NCBI GenBank assembly: GCA_013001935.1
Contig: JABDKZ010000279.1
Coordinates: forward strand, 1-5,883
DNA from: Maribacter sp.
GTDB lineage: Bacteria > Bacteroidota > Bacteroidia > Flavobacteriales > Flavobacteriaceae
Length of the DNA stretch: 5,883 nt
Reading direction: 5' to 3'
The notes under the pieces: model-generated
What the model was told of the DNA's origin: nothing
Databases searched by the model: none
What the model saw: only the letters and a program-made list of their open reading frames with translations
Part shown: positions 1 to 5,883 of the stretch, piece by piece
Position numbering within the stretch: position 1 is the stretch's first letter
How the letters are laid out: every line of letters begins with the position of its first letter
Position numbers and translations under genes: made by a program

Positions 1-1473
1 TCTATTGGTGCGGGGTTTTATCAGCACAATACGAATGTCTTTTTGAATACAGGTGGGGTTTTAAATTATGCCTATCGCTATCTTATTAATGATCAGAGCA
101 GTTTTACCTTTGGATTGAATTTGTTTGGTTATCAACGGGAATTTACCGGGAATCCTTTTCAGAACGATCCACAAATAACACTACCGCAACTCGGTACCTC
201 AAATGATTTTATTTTGCAGTTGGCACCTGGAATACAATTCTCCTATGATCGCTTTAGCATAGGTTTTGCATCAGAGAATTTATTTGATTACAACTTGACC
301 GAGAAAGCGCGGAATACGGGATCGGGTGATAAAATTTATTTAGGAACCGCATCCTATGATTTTCCAGTAAATATCCTGAATTCGGAAGGTTCCTCGCTAC
401 TTAGACCTATGGTTTACTTCAAGTCAATTCCAGGTTTCGATACGCAAATAGGAATGAGTGGTTTTCTATCGACCAATAAGTTTTGGGCACAAACAGGCTA
501 TAACAGTTTTTATGGAATATCGATAGGTGGCGGAGGCCGATTTATGCAACGATTATCTGTTGGGGCTGTAGTTGAATTTGGTATGAAATCTGAATTGAAA
601 AGTAAAGATCCAACTTTTGAGTTGGTTACGGCCTATGATTTTGGCAATGTGATATCGCGCAGGAAAATATCTGAACCTGAAGAGGATGAGAAAGAAAAAG
701 AACTTGAGGAAATTGCCGAGGTAGAAAAAGCAGCAGAAGAAGAGGAATTATCGAAGGCGGAAGCCCTGCTTATAGCGCAAGAAGCCAAGGAGTTGGCTCA
801 AGCACAACGTAAAAAATCTAAAGATTCATTAGCGCAAGTGAATAAAGAGTTAGCCATTGCGGCCAGTTTACGAAAAGACCAAGAGCGAAGAACAGATTCC
901 ATACAAAAGATCAAACGACAGGAAGCTTTGGCCTTGGAACAAATTACCAAGCAGAGGCGATTGGATTCTCTTGCCGCTATTGATAAGGAAAAGGCACTGG
1001 TCGAGGCAAATAGGCGAAAAAATCAAATTAAACTCGACTCTATTAAAACAGCCAAGGAAGCTGAAGCTTTGGCTGATGCAAAACTAAAATCAGATTCTAT
1101 AAATAAAACTGAAATTGCAGCGGTAAACGCTGCTAAAGAAAAAGCAAGATTGGATAGGATGGAACAGCAAAATGAAGGGGATAAACCTCAAGCCGGGGAG
1201 AAATATGAAGAAGTTGTCGGAGAGGATGGCCTTATTCCAGGATACTACCTAATTGCCAATGTTTTCGGAACAAAAAAATATTTTGATGCGTTTATGGCCA
1301 ATCTTACCAAAAAAGGTCTGGAACCAAAGTCTTTCTTTAGAAGTAAAAATAAATACAACTACGTCTATTTACGAAGATTCGATACCATGAACGAGGCACG
1401 TAAAGCAAGAGATAGCAAATTCAATAATCGTTACGCTGATAAGACATGGATTTATAGGGTGAGGGCTCAATAA
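1..1473 (+). CDS. PorP/SprF-family outer-membrane protein with coiled coil and SPOR-like C-terminus (5' partial)
   Basis: The reading frame is open from base 1, so the gene starts outside the window; the TTG at 43 is only an internal leucine. About 490 codons are visible, ending in TAA at 1471-1473. The first ~215 residues (to about base 645) are alternating aromatic/glycine-rich strands with the style of the type IX secretion PorP/SprF family, for example FGLNLFGY, the GFASENLFDYN segment and the closing AYDFG. An acidic then mixed-charge Ala/Glu/Lys/Arg-rich coiled coil follows (about 656-1165). The last ~80 residues (about 1225-1470) begin GYYLIANVFG and look like a beta-alpha-beta SPOR-like fold, a type that often binds peptidoglycan. 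Family members sit in the outer membrane and are linked to secretion or attachment of gliding adhesins. Barrel family assignment is good; the SPOR call is from pattern only. The partner adhesin, if any, is not in view. Confidence 0.82.
   Translation, partial: SIGAGFYQHNTNVFLNTGGVLNYAYRYLINDQSSFTFGLNLFGYQREFTGNPFQNDPQITLPQLGTSNDFILQLAPGIQFSYDRFSIGFASENLFDYNLTEKARNTGSGDKIYLGTASYDFPVNILNSEGSSLLRPMVYFKSIPGFDTQIGMSGFLSTNKFWAQTGYNSFYGISIGGGGRFMQRLSVGAVVEFGMKSELKSKDPTFELVTAYDFGNVISRRKISEPEEDEKEKELEEIAEVEKAAEEEELSKAEALLIAQEAKELAQAQRKKSKDSLAQVNKELAIAASLRKDQERRTDSIQKIKRQEALALEQITKQRRLDSLAAIDKEKALVEANRRKNQIKLDSIKTAKEAEALADAKLKSDSINKTEIAAVNAAKEKARLDRMEQQNEGDKPQAGEKYEEVVGEDGLIPGYYLIANVFGTKKYFDAFMANLTKKGLEPKSFFRSKNKYNYVYLRRFDTMNEARKARDSKFNNRYADKTWIYRVRAQ
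656..1165 (+). other. coiled-coil region with spaced DS(L/I) motifs
   Basis: This part of the PorP-like protein is almost free of Pro, Gly and aromatic residues. It opens with an acidic stretch (EPEEDEKEKELEE) and then becomes mixed-charge. The tripeptide Asp-Ser-Leu/Ile recurs with codons starting at 823, 895, 964, 1036 and 1093, giving spacings of 24, 23, 24 and 19 residues. The DNA copies are diverged, so this is an old protein-level repeat rather than a recent tandem duplication. It is inferred to be a helical periplasmic linker between the barrel and the C-terminal domain. Confidence 0.7.
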
Positions 1474-1484
1474 CACAAAAAGAC

Positions 1485-2081
1485 TTATTTTTTTATTTCC
1501 CTGTTAACCAGTACCTCCAGGTAGGCAACTGTATTAATAAGATATTTTCTGTCATTGCAAATAGTATTCATTGCGATGGCCCCTTGAAGCATGGTGAATA
1601 ATTGTTTTGCAAACTGAAGTGGAGGTACAGGTAGATGTATTTCATTGTTGTTTACGCCATTCTCGAGCACCAATGCAATCTTCCCTTCTATTAACTTAAT
1701 GGTTTCCCTTGCCGCAGCGGCCAATTGTTGATTATTATGTTGGGCGTCAACGCCGACATTCAAAACAGGACAACCTCCCAATTCCAAAGTAAAAATATCG
1801 TATTTGCGATAAAACCTGGTCAACGAAAAAAGCTTTTCAAGGGAATTTCCCTCGACGTTCAAACGCTCATCAATCGCATTGAGTAATTTGCCAATACTGT
1901 ATTCATAAGCCGCCAACGCCAATGCTTCCTTATTTTCAAAATTGCCATAAAGAGCACCCTTGGTTAATCCGGTAGCCTCTGTAAGGTCGCTCATACTGGT
2001 ACCTACATAACCATGCTTGTTAAAAACAGGGGCAACGGTCTCAATAATAAAAGCAGTTGTTCGCTCGGCTTTTGTGGTCAT
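1485..2081 (-). CDS. TetR/AcrR-family transcriptional regulator
   Basis: A 198-residue protein, the usual length for TetR repressors. Residues ~5-50 form the N-terminal three-helix DNA-binding domain: F-x-K-H-G-Y-V-G-T-S-M, then the helix-turn-helix TEATGLTKGALYGNFENKE (about 34-52), which is the family hallmark. The C-terminal ligand domain contains a GGCPVLN motif (Cys104) and a second cysteine at 175; its ligand cannot be told from sequence. The ATG at 2081 was chosen because it yields the standard N-terminus. Extending upstream to 2189 would translate through the clpB terminator hairpin and the putative operator. There is no clear Shine-Dalgarno sequence, as is normal in Bacteroidota. It ends 11 bases from the convergent PorP-like gene. 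No efflux pump or enzyme gene lies beside it, so its target is unknown; self-regulation is inferred from the upstream inverted repeat. Confidence 0.9.
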   Translation of the reverse strand: MTTKAERTTAFIIETVAPVFNKHGYVGTSMSDLTEATGLTKGALYGNFENKEALALAAYEYSIGKLLNAIDERLNVEGNSLEKLFSLTRFYRKYDIFTLELGGCPVLNVGVDAQHNNQQLAAAARETIKLIEGKIALVLENGVNNNEIHLPVPPLQFAKQLFTMLQGAIAMNTICNDRKYLINTVAYLEVLVNREIKK

Positions 2082-2113
2082 AGGATAGCTATTTTCTACG
2101 AATATAAAGAAAC

Positions 2114-2133
2114 TATATACTGTATGGTATATA
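2114..2133. promoter_or_regulatory. putative TetR operator (inverted repeat)
   Basis: A perfect inverted repeat, TATATAC-N6-GTATATA, lies 32-51 bases upstream of the tetR start codon and between it and the clpB terminator. Its size, symmetry and position match operators bound by TetR dimers that repress their own gene. A weak -10-like TATAGT (minus strand, 2112-2117) overlaps one arm, so binding could block RNA polymerase. No matching -33 TTG element was found. The arms are AT-rich, so chance symmetry is possible. Confidence 0.5.
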
Positions 2134-2142
2134 TTGTTGATA

Positions 2143-2174
2143 AAAAAAGGCATTCGTTTTCGAATGCCTTTTTT
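2143..2174 (-). terminator. rho-independent terminator of clpB
   Basis: The palindrome has an 8-bp core, GGCATTCG / CGAATGCC, around a four-base loop, flanked by A6 on one side and T6 on the other, so A-T pairs can extend the stem to 14 bp. On the minus strand it lies 14 bases past the clpB stop and is followed by a U-tract, so it should end clpB transcription before tetR. The symmetric A/T tracts mean it could also work in the opposite direction. Confidence 0.85.
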
Positions 2175-2185
2175 ATGATTTGCCA

Positions 2186-2206
2186 TCACTAGTTCACTAG
2201 TTCACT
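2186..2206. repeat. 8-bp tandem repeat over the clpB stop codon
   Basis: TCACTAGT is repeated 2.6 times with period 8 and no mismatches. The clpB stop (TAG on the minus strand, 2189-2191) lies inside it, and the last ClpB codons (SELVN) are encoded by it. It is short and may be a chance replication-slippage product. Confidence 0.7.
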
Positions 2207-4789
2207 TTGGTTTCTAAACACCAGTTCATCATTAAAAGAATCTATTAAAACGATACTATCCGTTTTAATGGTTCCTCGTAATAGCTCTTTGGATAAATTG
2301 TTCAATACCTCTTTTTGAATTACCCTTTTTATGGGTCTGGCACCATATTGTGGATCATAACCTTTATTTGCCAAATGTACAATGGCTTCATCGGTTGCAT
2401 CAATAGTGATATGCTGTTTGTCTAACATTTTTTTCAACTGTTCTAATTGAAGCACCACAATTTTGGTTATATCATCTTTGCTCAATGGTGTGAACATGAT
2501 GATATCATCAATCCTATTGAGGAATTCCGGGCGTATTGTTTTTCTTAATAAGCCAAGAACTTCTACCCGGGCAGCTTCCGAGGCACTATAGATGTCTTTA
2601 GTGCTCTCAAACTTCTCTTGGATGATATGACTACCCATATTACTTGTCATGATGATAATCGTATTCTTGAAATCAGCTACCCGACCTTTATTATCTGTTA
2701 ATCTTCCCTCATCAAGAACCTGTAGTAGAATGTTAAAGGTATCAGGGTGTGCTTTTTCTATTTCATCCAACAAGACCACGGAATAAGGTCTTCTTCTGAC
2801 TGCCTCAGTAAGTTGACCCCCTTCATCATAACCCACATATCCAGGAGGGGCACCAACTAATCTACTAACCGAATGTCGTTCCTGATATTCGCTCATATCA
2901 ATTCTTGTCATTGCGTTTTCATCATCGAACAAATAGGCAGCTAGGGTCTTGGCGAGTTCAGTCTTACCGACACCTGTGGTACCTAAAAACAGGAATGATC
3001 CAATGGGTTTTTTGGCATCTTGGAGTCCGGCCCTACTTCTGCGAATGGCATCTGACACGGCTTGGATGGCTTCATCTTGTCCAACGACCCGTTTGTGCAA
3101 TACTTCTTCAAGGCTCAACAATTTTTCGCGCTCACTCTGCAACATTTTGGTAACTGGAATGCCCGTCCATTTAGCTACAACTTCGGCTATATCCTCATTT
3201 GTTACTTCTTCCTTGATTAAGGTATCACCCTTTTGCTGTTCCATTAATTCATTTTGCAAAAGTTCTAACTTTTCTTGGGCCTCTTTAATCTTACCATAAC
3301 GCAATTCTGCAACTTTACCATAATCTCCACCGCGTTCGGCACGCTCCGCCTCCAATTTATAATCCTCTATGTCCTGTTTTACTTTCTGTATGGAATCAAC
3401 TACTGTTTTTTCACTTTCCCATTTCGCAAAAACCGCATTTCGCTTTTCCTTTACATTGGCGAGGTCAACATTCAATGATTTTAATTTTTCCTGATCATCT
3501 TCTCGTTTTATAGCCTCAATTTCAATCTCTAATTGCATAATTTTTCTGTCAAGCACATCTAACTCTTCAGGTTGGGAATTTATTTCCATGCGCAGTTTAG
3601 ATGCTGCTTCATCTATCAGGTCAATTGCCTTATCAGGTAAAAAACGATCCGTGATATATCGTTGTGAAAGTTCTACGGCAGCAATTACGGCCTCGTCTTT
3701 AATACGGACTTTGTGGTGTGCTTCGTATTTTTCCTTGATTCCCCTTAAGATTGAAACTGCACTTTCTGTATCAGGTTCATCTACTACTACTTTCTGAAAT
3801 CTTCTTTCCAGGGCCTTATCCTTTTCAAAATATTTTTGATATTCATCCAAAGTAGTCGCCCCGATGGCCCTTAATTCCCCTCTCGCTAAGGCGGGTTTTA
3901 AGATGTTTGCGGCATCCATGGCACCCTGACCGCCACCAGCACCAACCAACGTATGTATTTCATCAATAAAGAGAACGATATTGCCGTCCGAAGAGGTCAC
4001 TTCTTTAATGACCGCTTTTAGTCGCTCTTCAAATTCACCTTTATATTTGGCACCGGCAATCAAGGCTCCCATATCCAAGGAATATATAATTTTATCTTTT
4101 AGATTTTCCGGAATATCACCTTGAATGATTCTATGCGCTAACCCCTCAGCAATCGCTGTTTTACCTACACCAGGTTCCCCAACCAACATGGGGTTGTTTT
4201 TAGTTCTTCTTGATAGGATTTGTAAAATGCGTCGAATTTCTTCATCTCGACCTATAACCGGATCTAATTTACCACTATCGGCCATCTTATTAAGATTAAT
4301 GGCGTATTTGTCCAGGGCGTTATAGGTTTCTTCGGCACTTTGTGAAGTTACCTTGCCTCCTTTGCGAAGTTCTTCAATTGCGGCCTTTAGATGTTTCTCT
4401 GTTACTCCTTGGTCTTTTAGAATTTGCGCAATTTTACTTTTAGATTTGAATATGGCCAGAATAAGATGCTCTATGGAAACATATTCATCTTCCATTTTCT
4501 TGGCAATTATACTAGCTTCAGTCAAACTTTTGCCTGCCTCTCTGGAAACCATGATCTCGCCTCCTGAGACTTTTGGGAAGCTCTCCAATTCTTTTTCAAG
4601 AATCTGGTTTAACAATGTAGTATTGACATTCAATTTCTTTAAAATAAAAGGAAGAACATTTTCGTCTACTTTTGAAATAGCCTTGAAAATGTGTTCATTT
4701 TCTATTTGTTGATGGCCCAATTCCTGCGCAACCTGTTGTGCAAGCTGAACCGCCTCTTGTGATTTTATTGTAAAATTATTAAAGTTCAT
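2189..4789 (-). CDS. clpB: ATP-dependent chaperone / disaggregase ClpB
   Basis: This 866-residue protein is full length for ClpB, the cytosolic Hsp100 hexamer that pulls polypeptides out of aggregates together with DnaK. In order: Clp N-terminal repeat domain (about 1-145); AAA+ module 1 with Walker A GEPGVGKT (204-211), pore-loop Tyr249 in KYKGEFEERL, Walker B VLFIDE (272-277) and arginine fingers at 329-330; a long coiled-coil middle domain (about 400-530), which separates ClpB from ClpA/ClpX; AAA+ module 2 with Walker A GTTGVGKT (603-610), pore loop GYVGYDEGG (650-658), Walker B VVLLDE (671-676), FLNRID (Arg759) and sensor-2 GARPIKR (816-822). All catalytic residues are present. The start ATG opens a typical MNFNNFTIKSQEA N-terminus. 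It is divergent from the ytxJ-like gene and ends at a terminator, so it is likely monocistronic. No CIRCE element is visible upstream. Confidence 0.98.
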   Translation of the reverse strand: MNFNNFTIKSQEAVQLAQQVAQELGHQQIENEHIFKAISKVDENVLPFILKKLNVNTTLLNQILEKELESFPKVSGGEIMVSREAGKSLTEASIIAKKMEDEYVSIEHLILAIFKSKSKIAQILKDQGVTEKHLKAAIEELRKGGKVTSQSAEETYNALDKYAINLNKMADSGKLDPVIGRDEEIRRILQILSRRTKNNPMLVGEPGVGKTAIAEGLAHRIIQGDIPENLKDKIIYSLDMGALIAGAKYKGEFEERLKAVIKEVTSSDGNIVLFIDEIHTLVGAGGGQGAMDAANILKPALARGELRAIGATTLDEYQKYFEKDKALERRFQKVVVDEPDTESAVSILRGIKEKYEAHHKVRIKDEAVIAAVELSQRYITDRFLPDKAIDLIDEAASKLRMEINSQPEELDVLDRKIMQLEIEIEAIKREDDQEKLKSLNVDLANVKEKRNAVFAKWESEKTVVDSIQKVKQDIEDYKLEAERAERGGDYGKVAELRYGKIKEAQEKLELLQNELMEQQKGDTLIKEEVTNEDIAEVVAKWTGIPVTKMLQSEREKLLSLEEVLHKRVVGQDEAIQAVSDAIRRSRAGLQDAKKPIGSFLFLGTTGVGKTELAKTLAAYLFDDENAMTRIDMSEYQERHSVSRLVGAPPGYVGYDEGGQLTEAVRRRPYSVVLLDEIEKAHPDTFNILLQVLDEGRLTDNKGRVADFKNTIIIMTSNMGSHIIQEKFESTKDIYSASEAARVEVLGLLRKTIRPEFLNRIDDIIMFTPLSKDDITKIVVLQLEQLKKMLDKQHITIDATDEAIVHLANKGYDPQYGARPIKRVIQKEVLNNLSKELLRGTIKTDSIVLIDSFNDELVFRNQSELVN

Positions 4790-4806
4790 ATTGGGTGTGT
4801 TTTCTT

Positions 4807-4838
4807 ATTATAGTTTACTTTTGATTCTTCAATGTCAA
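4807..4838 (-). promoter_or_regulatory. candidate clpB promoter
   Basis: On the minus strand, TTGACA (4833-4838) and TATAAT (4807-4812) are separated by 20 bases; the -10 box ends 17 bases before the clpB ATG. The 20-base spacing is long for an enterobacterial sigma-70 promoter but is tolerated for the -33 TTG element of Bacteroidota promoters. The Bacteroidota -7 form TAnnTTTG is not matched, and the resulting 5' leader would be very short. It is a plausible, unproven promoter. Confidence 0.4.
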
Positions 4839-4953
4839 CAACCTTACCAAGCACAGCAATCAGACAAAATGTCGGTTTAGGTCAATATAAATAGGACATT
4901 TAGTCAGCGTTAAGAAAATAGAAGATTGGCGACATAGCGATAAAATATATGAT

Positions 4954-5349
4954 ATGGGATTATTCAAAACGCTCTTTGGTACAACCAGGAATGAAGAAAA
5001 GAATGAAAAAAAGCAGCTGCCATGGCGACCATTGGTTTCAATGGCCCAGTTGGAGGAAATAGCGGAAAAATCAAATACTAAAACACAGCTAATCTTCAAG
5101 CATTCAACGACTTGTGGAATCAGTAGCATGGTATTGAATACATTTAATGCCAACTACGACTTTAGTAATGATGATTTTGATCTTTACTTTTTGGATATAC
5201 ACGGCAATAGGGAGGTCTCGAATGAGACGGGTTATAAATTTCAAGTGATGCATCAATCCCCGCAGCTTCTGGTTATTCGCAATGGTATAGTAGTTGCCCA
5301 TAGTTCACATGGGGGTATTAACGATATTGATTTGGCCAAATACTTATAA
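4954..5349 (+). CDS. ytxJ: YtxJ-like bacillithiol-system redox protein (monothiol thioredoxin fold)
   Basis: A 131-residue protein resembling YtxJ (DUF2847 family), a thioredoxin-fold protein that co-occurs with bacillithiol synthesis and is thought to act as a monothiol bacilliredoxin-type factor. The N-terminal ~20 residues are charged and variable. Then come PWRPLVSMAQLEEI, the central strand LIFKHSTTCGISS with the only cysteine (Cys54), the helix VLNTFNA, the strand LYFLDI, and SPQLLVIRNGIVV, where Pro103 fits the cis-proline of the fold. It ends at HGGINDIDLAKYL, similar to the usual family end. With a single Cys it cannot form an internal CxxC disulfide, so a mixed disulfide with a low-molecular-weight thiol is inferred. 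No signal peptide is seen, so it should be cytosolic. It is divergent from clpB and followed at once by a strong terminator, so probably monocistronic. The ATG at 4954 has no Shine-Dalgarno sequence, only an AT-rich leader. Confidence 0.85.
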   Translation: MGLFKTLFGTTRNEEKNEKKQLPWRPLVSMAQLEEIAEKSNTKTQLIFKHSTTCGISSMVLNTFNANYDFSNDDFDLYFLDIHGNREVSNETGYKFQVMHQSPQLLVIRNGIVVAHSSHGGINDIDLAKYL

Positions 5350-5350
5350 A

Positions 5351-5380
5351 AAAAGCCCTAACTGTTAGGTTAGGGCTTTT
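5351..5380. terminator. bidirectional rho-independent terminator between convergent genes
   Basis: Perfect 12-bp arms, AAAAGCCCTAAC and GTTAGGGCTTTT, enclose a six-base loop (TGTTAG). It starts one base after the ytxJ stop and ends two bases before the stop of the minus-strand gene. A-rich and T-rich flanks on either side let it serve both convergent units. It fills the whole 33-base gap. Confidence 0.9.
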
Positions 5381-5382
5381 CT

Positions 5383-5883
5383 TTAATTGAATCTATGTCT
5401 GGTCAATATACCTTTTAAACGGTTTTTTAAGTCTTCCCCAGCATCATAAACCATTTGTTCATTTGTAGGGAAAGGCACAGCGGCCAATTGAAGCATTGAA
5501 ACCAAGTCATTTTCCAACGCCCTTTTATCACCATCATAATTGGCATAAATATGCTCAAATACGAACTCACTTGATAGGGGATAGGAGTTCAACACTTGTT
5601 TTGTCTGCAAATCTGAAAAACTTACCAACCCTCTGACCTGTGCGGTTTTGAACTGGGTGAATTGGTAAAAATTGCATTTGACCGTTTTGAACTTGTCTAT
5701 TTTCACATCATTCCCTAAACTATCTTTTACCACGTTCCCGTTATTATCAAGAACATAATCAAAACCATCTTTTATTTGCTTTTCTTTGATGATTTGTCTT
5801 TCATTCACTTGTTCGGGAGAGATATTGATATCCTGCAGTTCAATACGCATGTCATAATCATAGGTAATATTGGAAAGATGATT
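5383..5883 (-). CDS. conserved Bacteroidota protein of unknown function (5' partial)
   Basis: The frame ends in TAA at 5383-5385 and stays open to the right edge. The ATG at 5850 is preceded by 11 more in-frame codons with no stop, so it is probably internal. About 166 C-terminal residues are visible. They show a beta-rich start (ITYDYDMRIELQDINI), a turn-rich DNNGNVVKDSLGNDVKID segment with two GN-x-V-K-D-like hairpins, then alternating strands (VKCNFYQFTQFKTAQVRGLVSF) and a C-terminal helical part with VPFPTNEQMVYDAGEDLKNRL. The VKCNFYQ...FEH...VPFPT...AGEDLKN pattern resembles uncharacterised Bacteroidota proteins that I recall only loosely, some possibly lipoproteins. The N-terminus that would show a signal peptide is outside the window. 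It converges on ytxJ and shares its terminator. No function is assigned. Confidence 0.75.
   Translation of the reverse strand, partial: NHLSNITYDYDMRIELQDINISPEQVNERQIIKEKQIKDGFDYVLDNNGNVVKDSLGNDVKIDKFKTVKCNFYQFTQFKTAQVRGLVSFSDLQTKQVLNSYPLSSEFVFEHIYANYDGDKRALENDLVSMLQLAAVPFPTNEQMVYDAGEDLKNRLKGILTRHRFN

Noticed and set aside
1460..1500. Possible terminator at the convergent PorP/tetR ends (TGAG-GG-CTCA followed by a T-rich run).
   Set aside because: The stem is only 4 bp with a two-base loop inside the coding end, so it is too weak to support.
2082..2189. N-terminal extension of the TetR protein to a GTG at 2189 or ATGs at 2186 and 2153.
   Set aside because: It would encode 24-36 extra residues through the clpB terminator hairpin and operator-like palindrome. 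The ATG at 2081 gives the standard TetR N-terminus.
4356..4363. AAAGGAGG on the minus strand inside clpB, as a ribosome site for a short ClpB isoform like the E. coli internal start.
   Set aside because: The codon at the right distance is GTA (4349-4351), not a start codon, and Bacteroidota rarely use Shine-Dalgarno sites. It simply encodes Lys-Gly-Gly.
2905..4712. Several plus-strand open frames of 66-119 codons opposite clpB, plus minus-strand frames opposite ytxJ.
   Set aside because: They are low-complexity or Ser/Leu/Phe-rich antisense shadows of genes with clear conserved motifs and carry no domain signal.
4790..4860. CIRCE/HrcA heat-shock operator upstream of clpB.
   Set aside because: No TTAGCACTC or GAGTGCTAA arm was found in the region.

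Overview
The window looks like a chromosomal segment of a marine-type Flavobacteriaceae bacterium (phylum Bacteroidota). The evidence is a PorP/SprF-family outer-membrane protein, a YtxJ-type bacillithiol-associated protein, AT-rich DNA, and start codons without Shine-Dalgarno sequences. Nothing suggests phage, plasmid, IS element, CRISPR or RNA genes. All five protein genes appear intact, apart from two cut by the window edges.

Layout. Bases 1-1473 (+) hold the 3' part of a PorP/SprF-type beta-barrel gene. It continues into a long charged coiled coil and a C-terminal SPOR-like domain. It converges, across an 11-base gap, with a TetR/AcrR regulator at 1485-2081 (-). The 2082-2188 gap holds a 20-bp inverted repeat likely to be the TetR operator, and a strong hairpin terminator that ends clpB. 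The full-length ClpB disaggregase gene fills 2189-4789 (-). A 164-base divergent promoter region (4790-4953) separates it from a small YtxJ-like thioredoxin-fold gene at 4954-5349 (+). A perfect 12-bp-arm terminator at 5351-5380 separates ytxJ from a convergent gene of unknown function that runs off the right edge (5383-5883, -).

Working together. ClpB (protein disaggregation) and YtxJ (low-molecular-weight-thiol redox) start back to back and both fit a stress-response role, but no shared regulatory site could be proven. TetR has no obvious adjacent pump or enzyme target in this window. Its spacing from clpB and the intervening terminator suggest it is transcribed separately and probably regulates itself. 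The PorP-like gene belongs to another transcription unit whose start lies to the left. No wholly new system is evident. The most distinctive items are the barrel/coiled-coil/SPOR architecture with regularly spaced DS(L/I) motifs, the TetR operator, and an 8-bp tandem repeat lying on the clpB stop codon.
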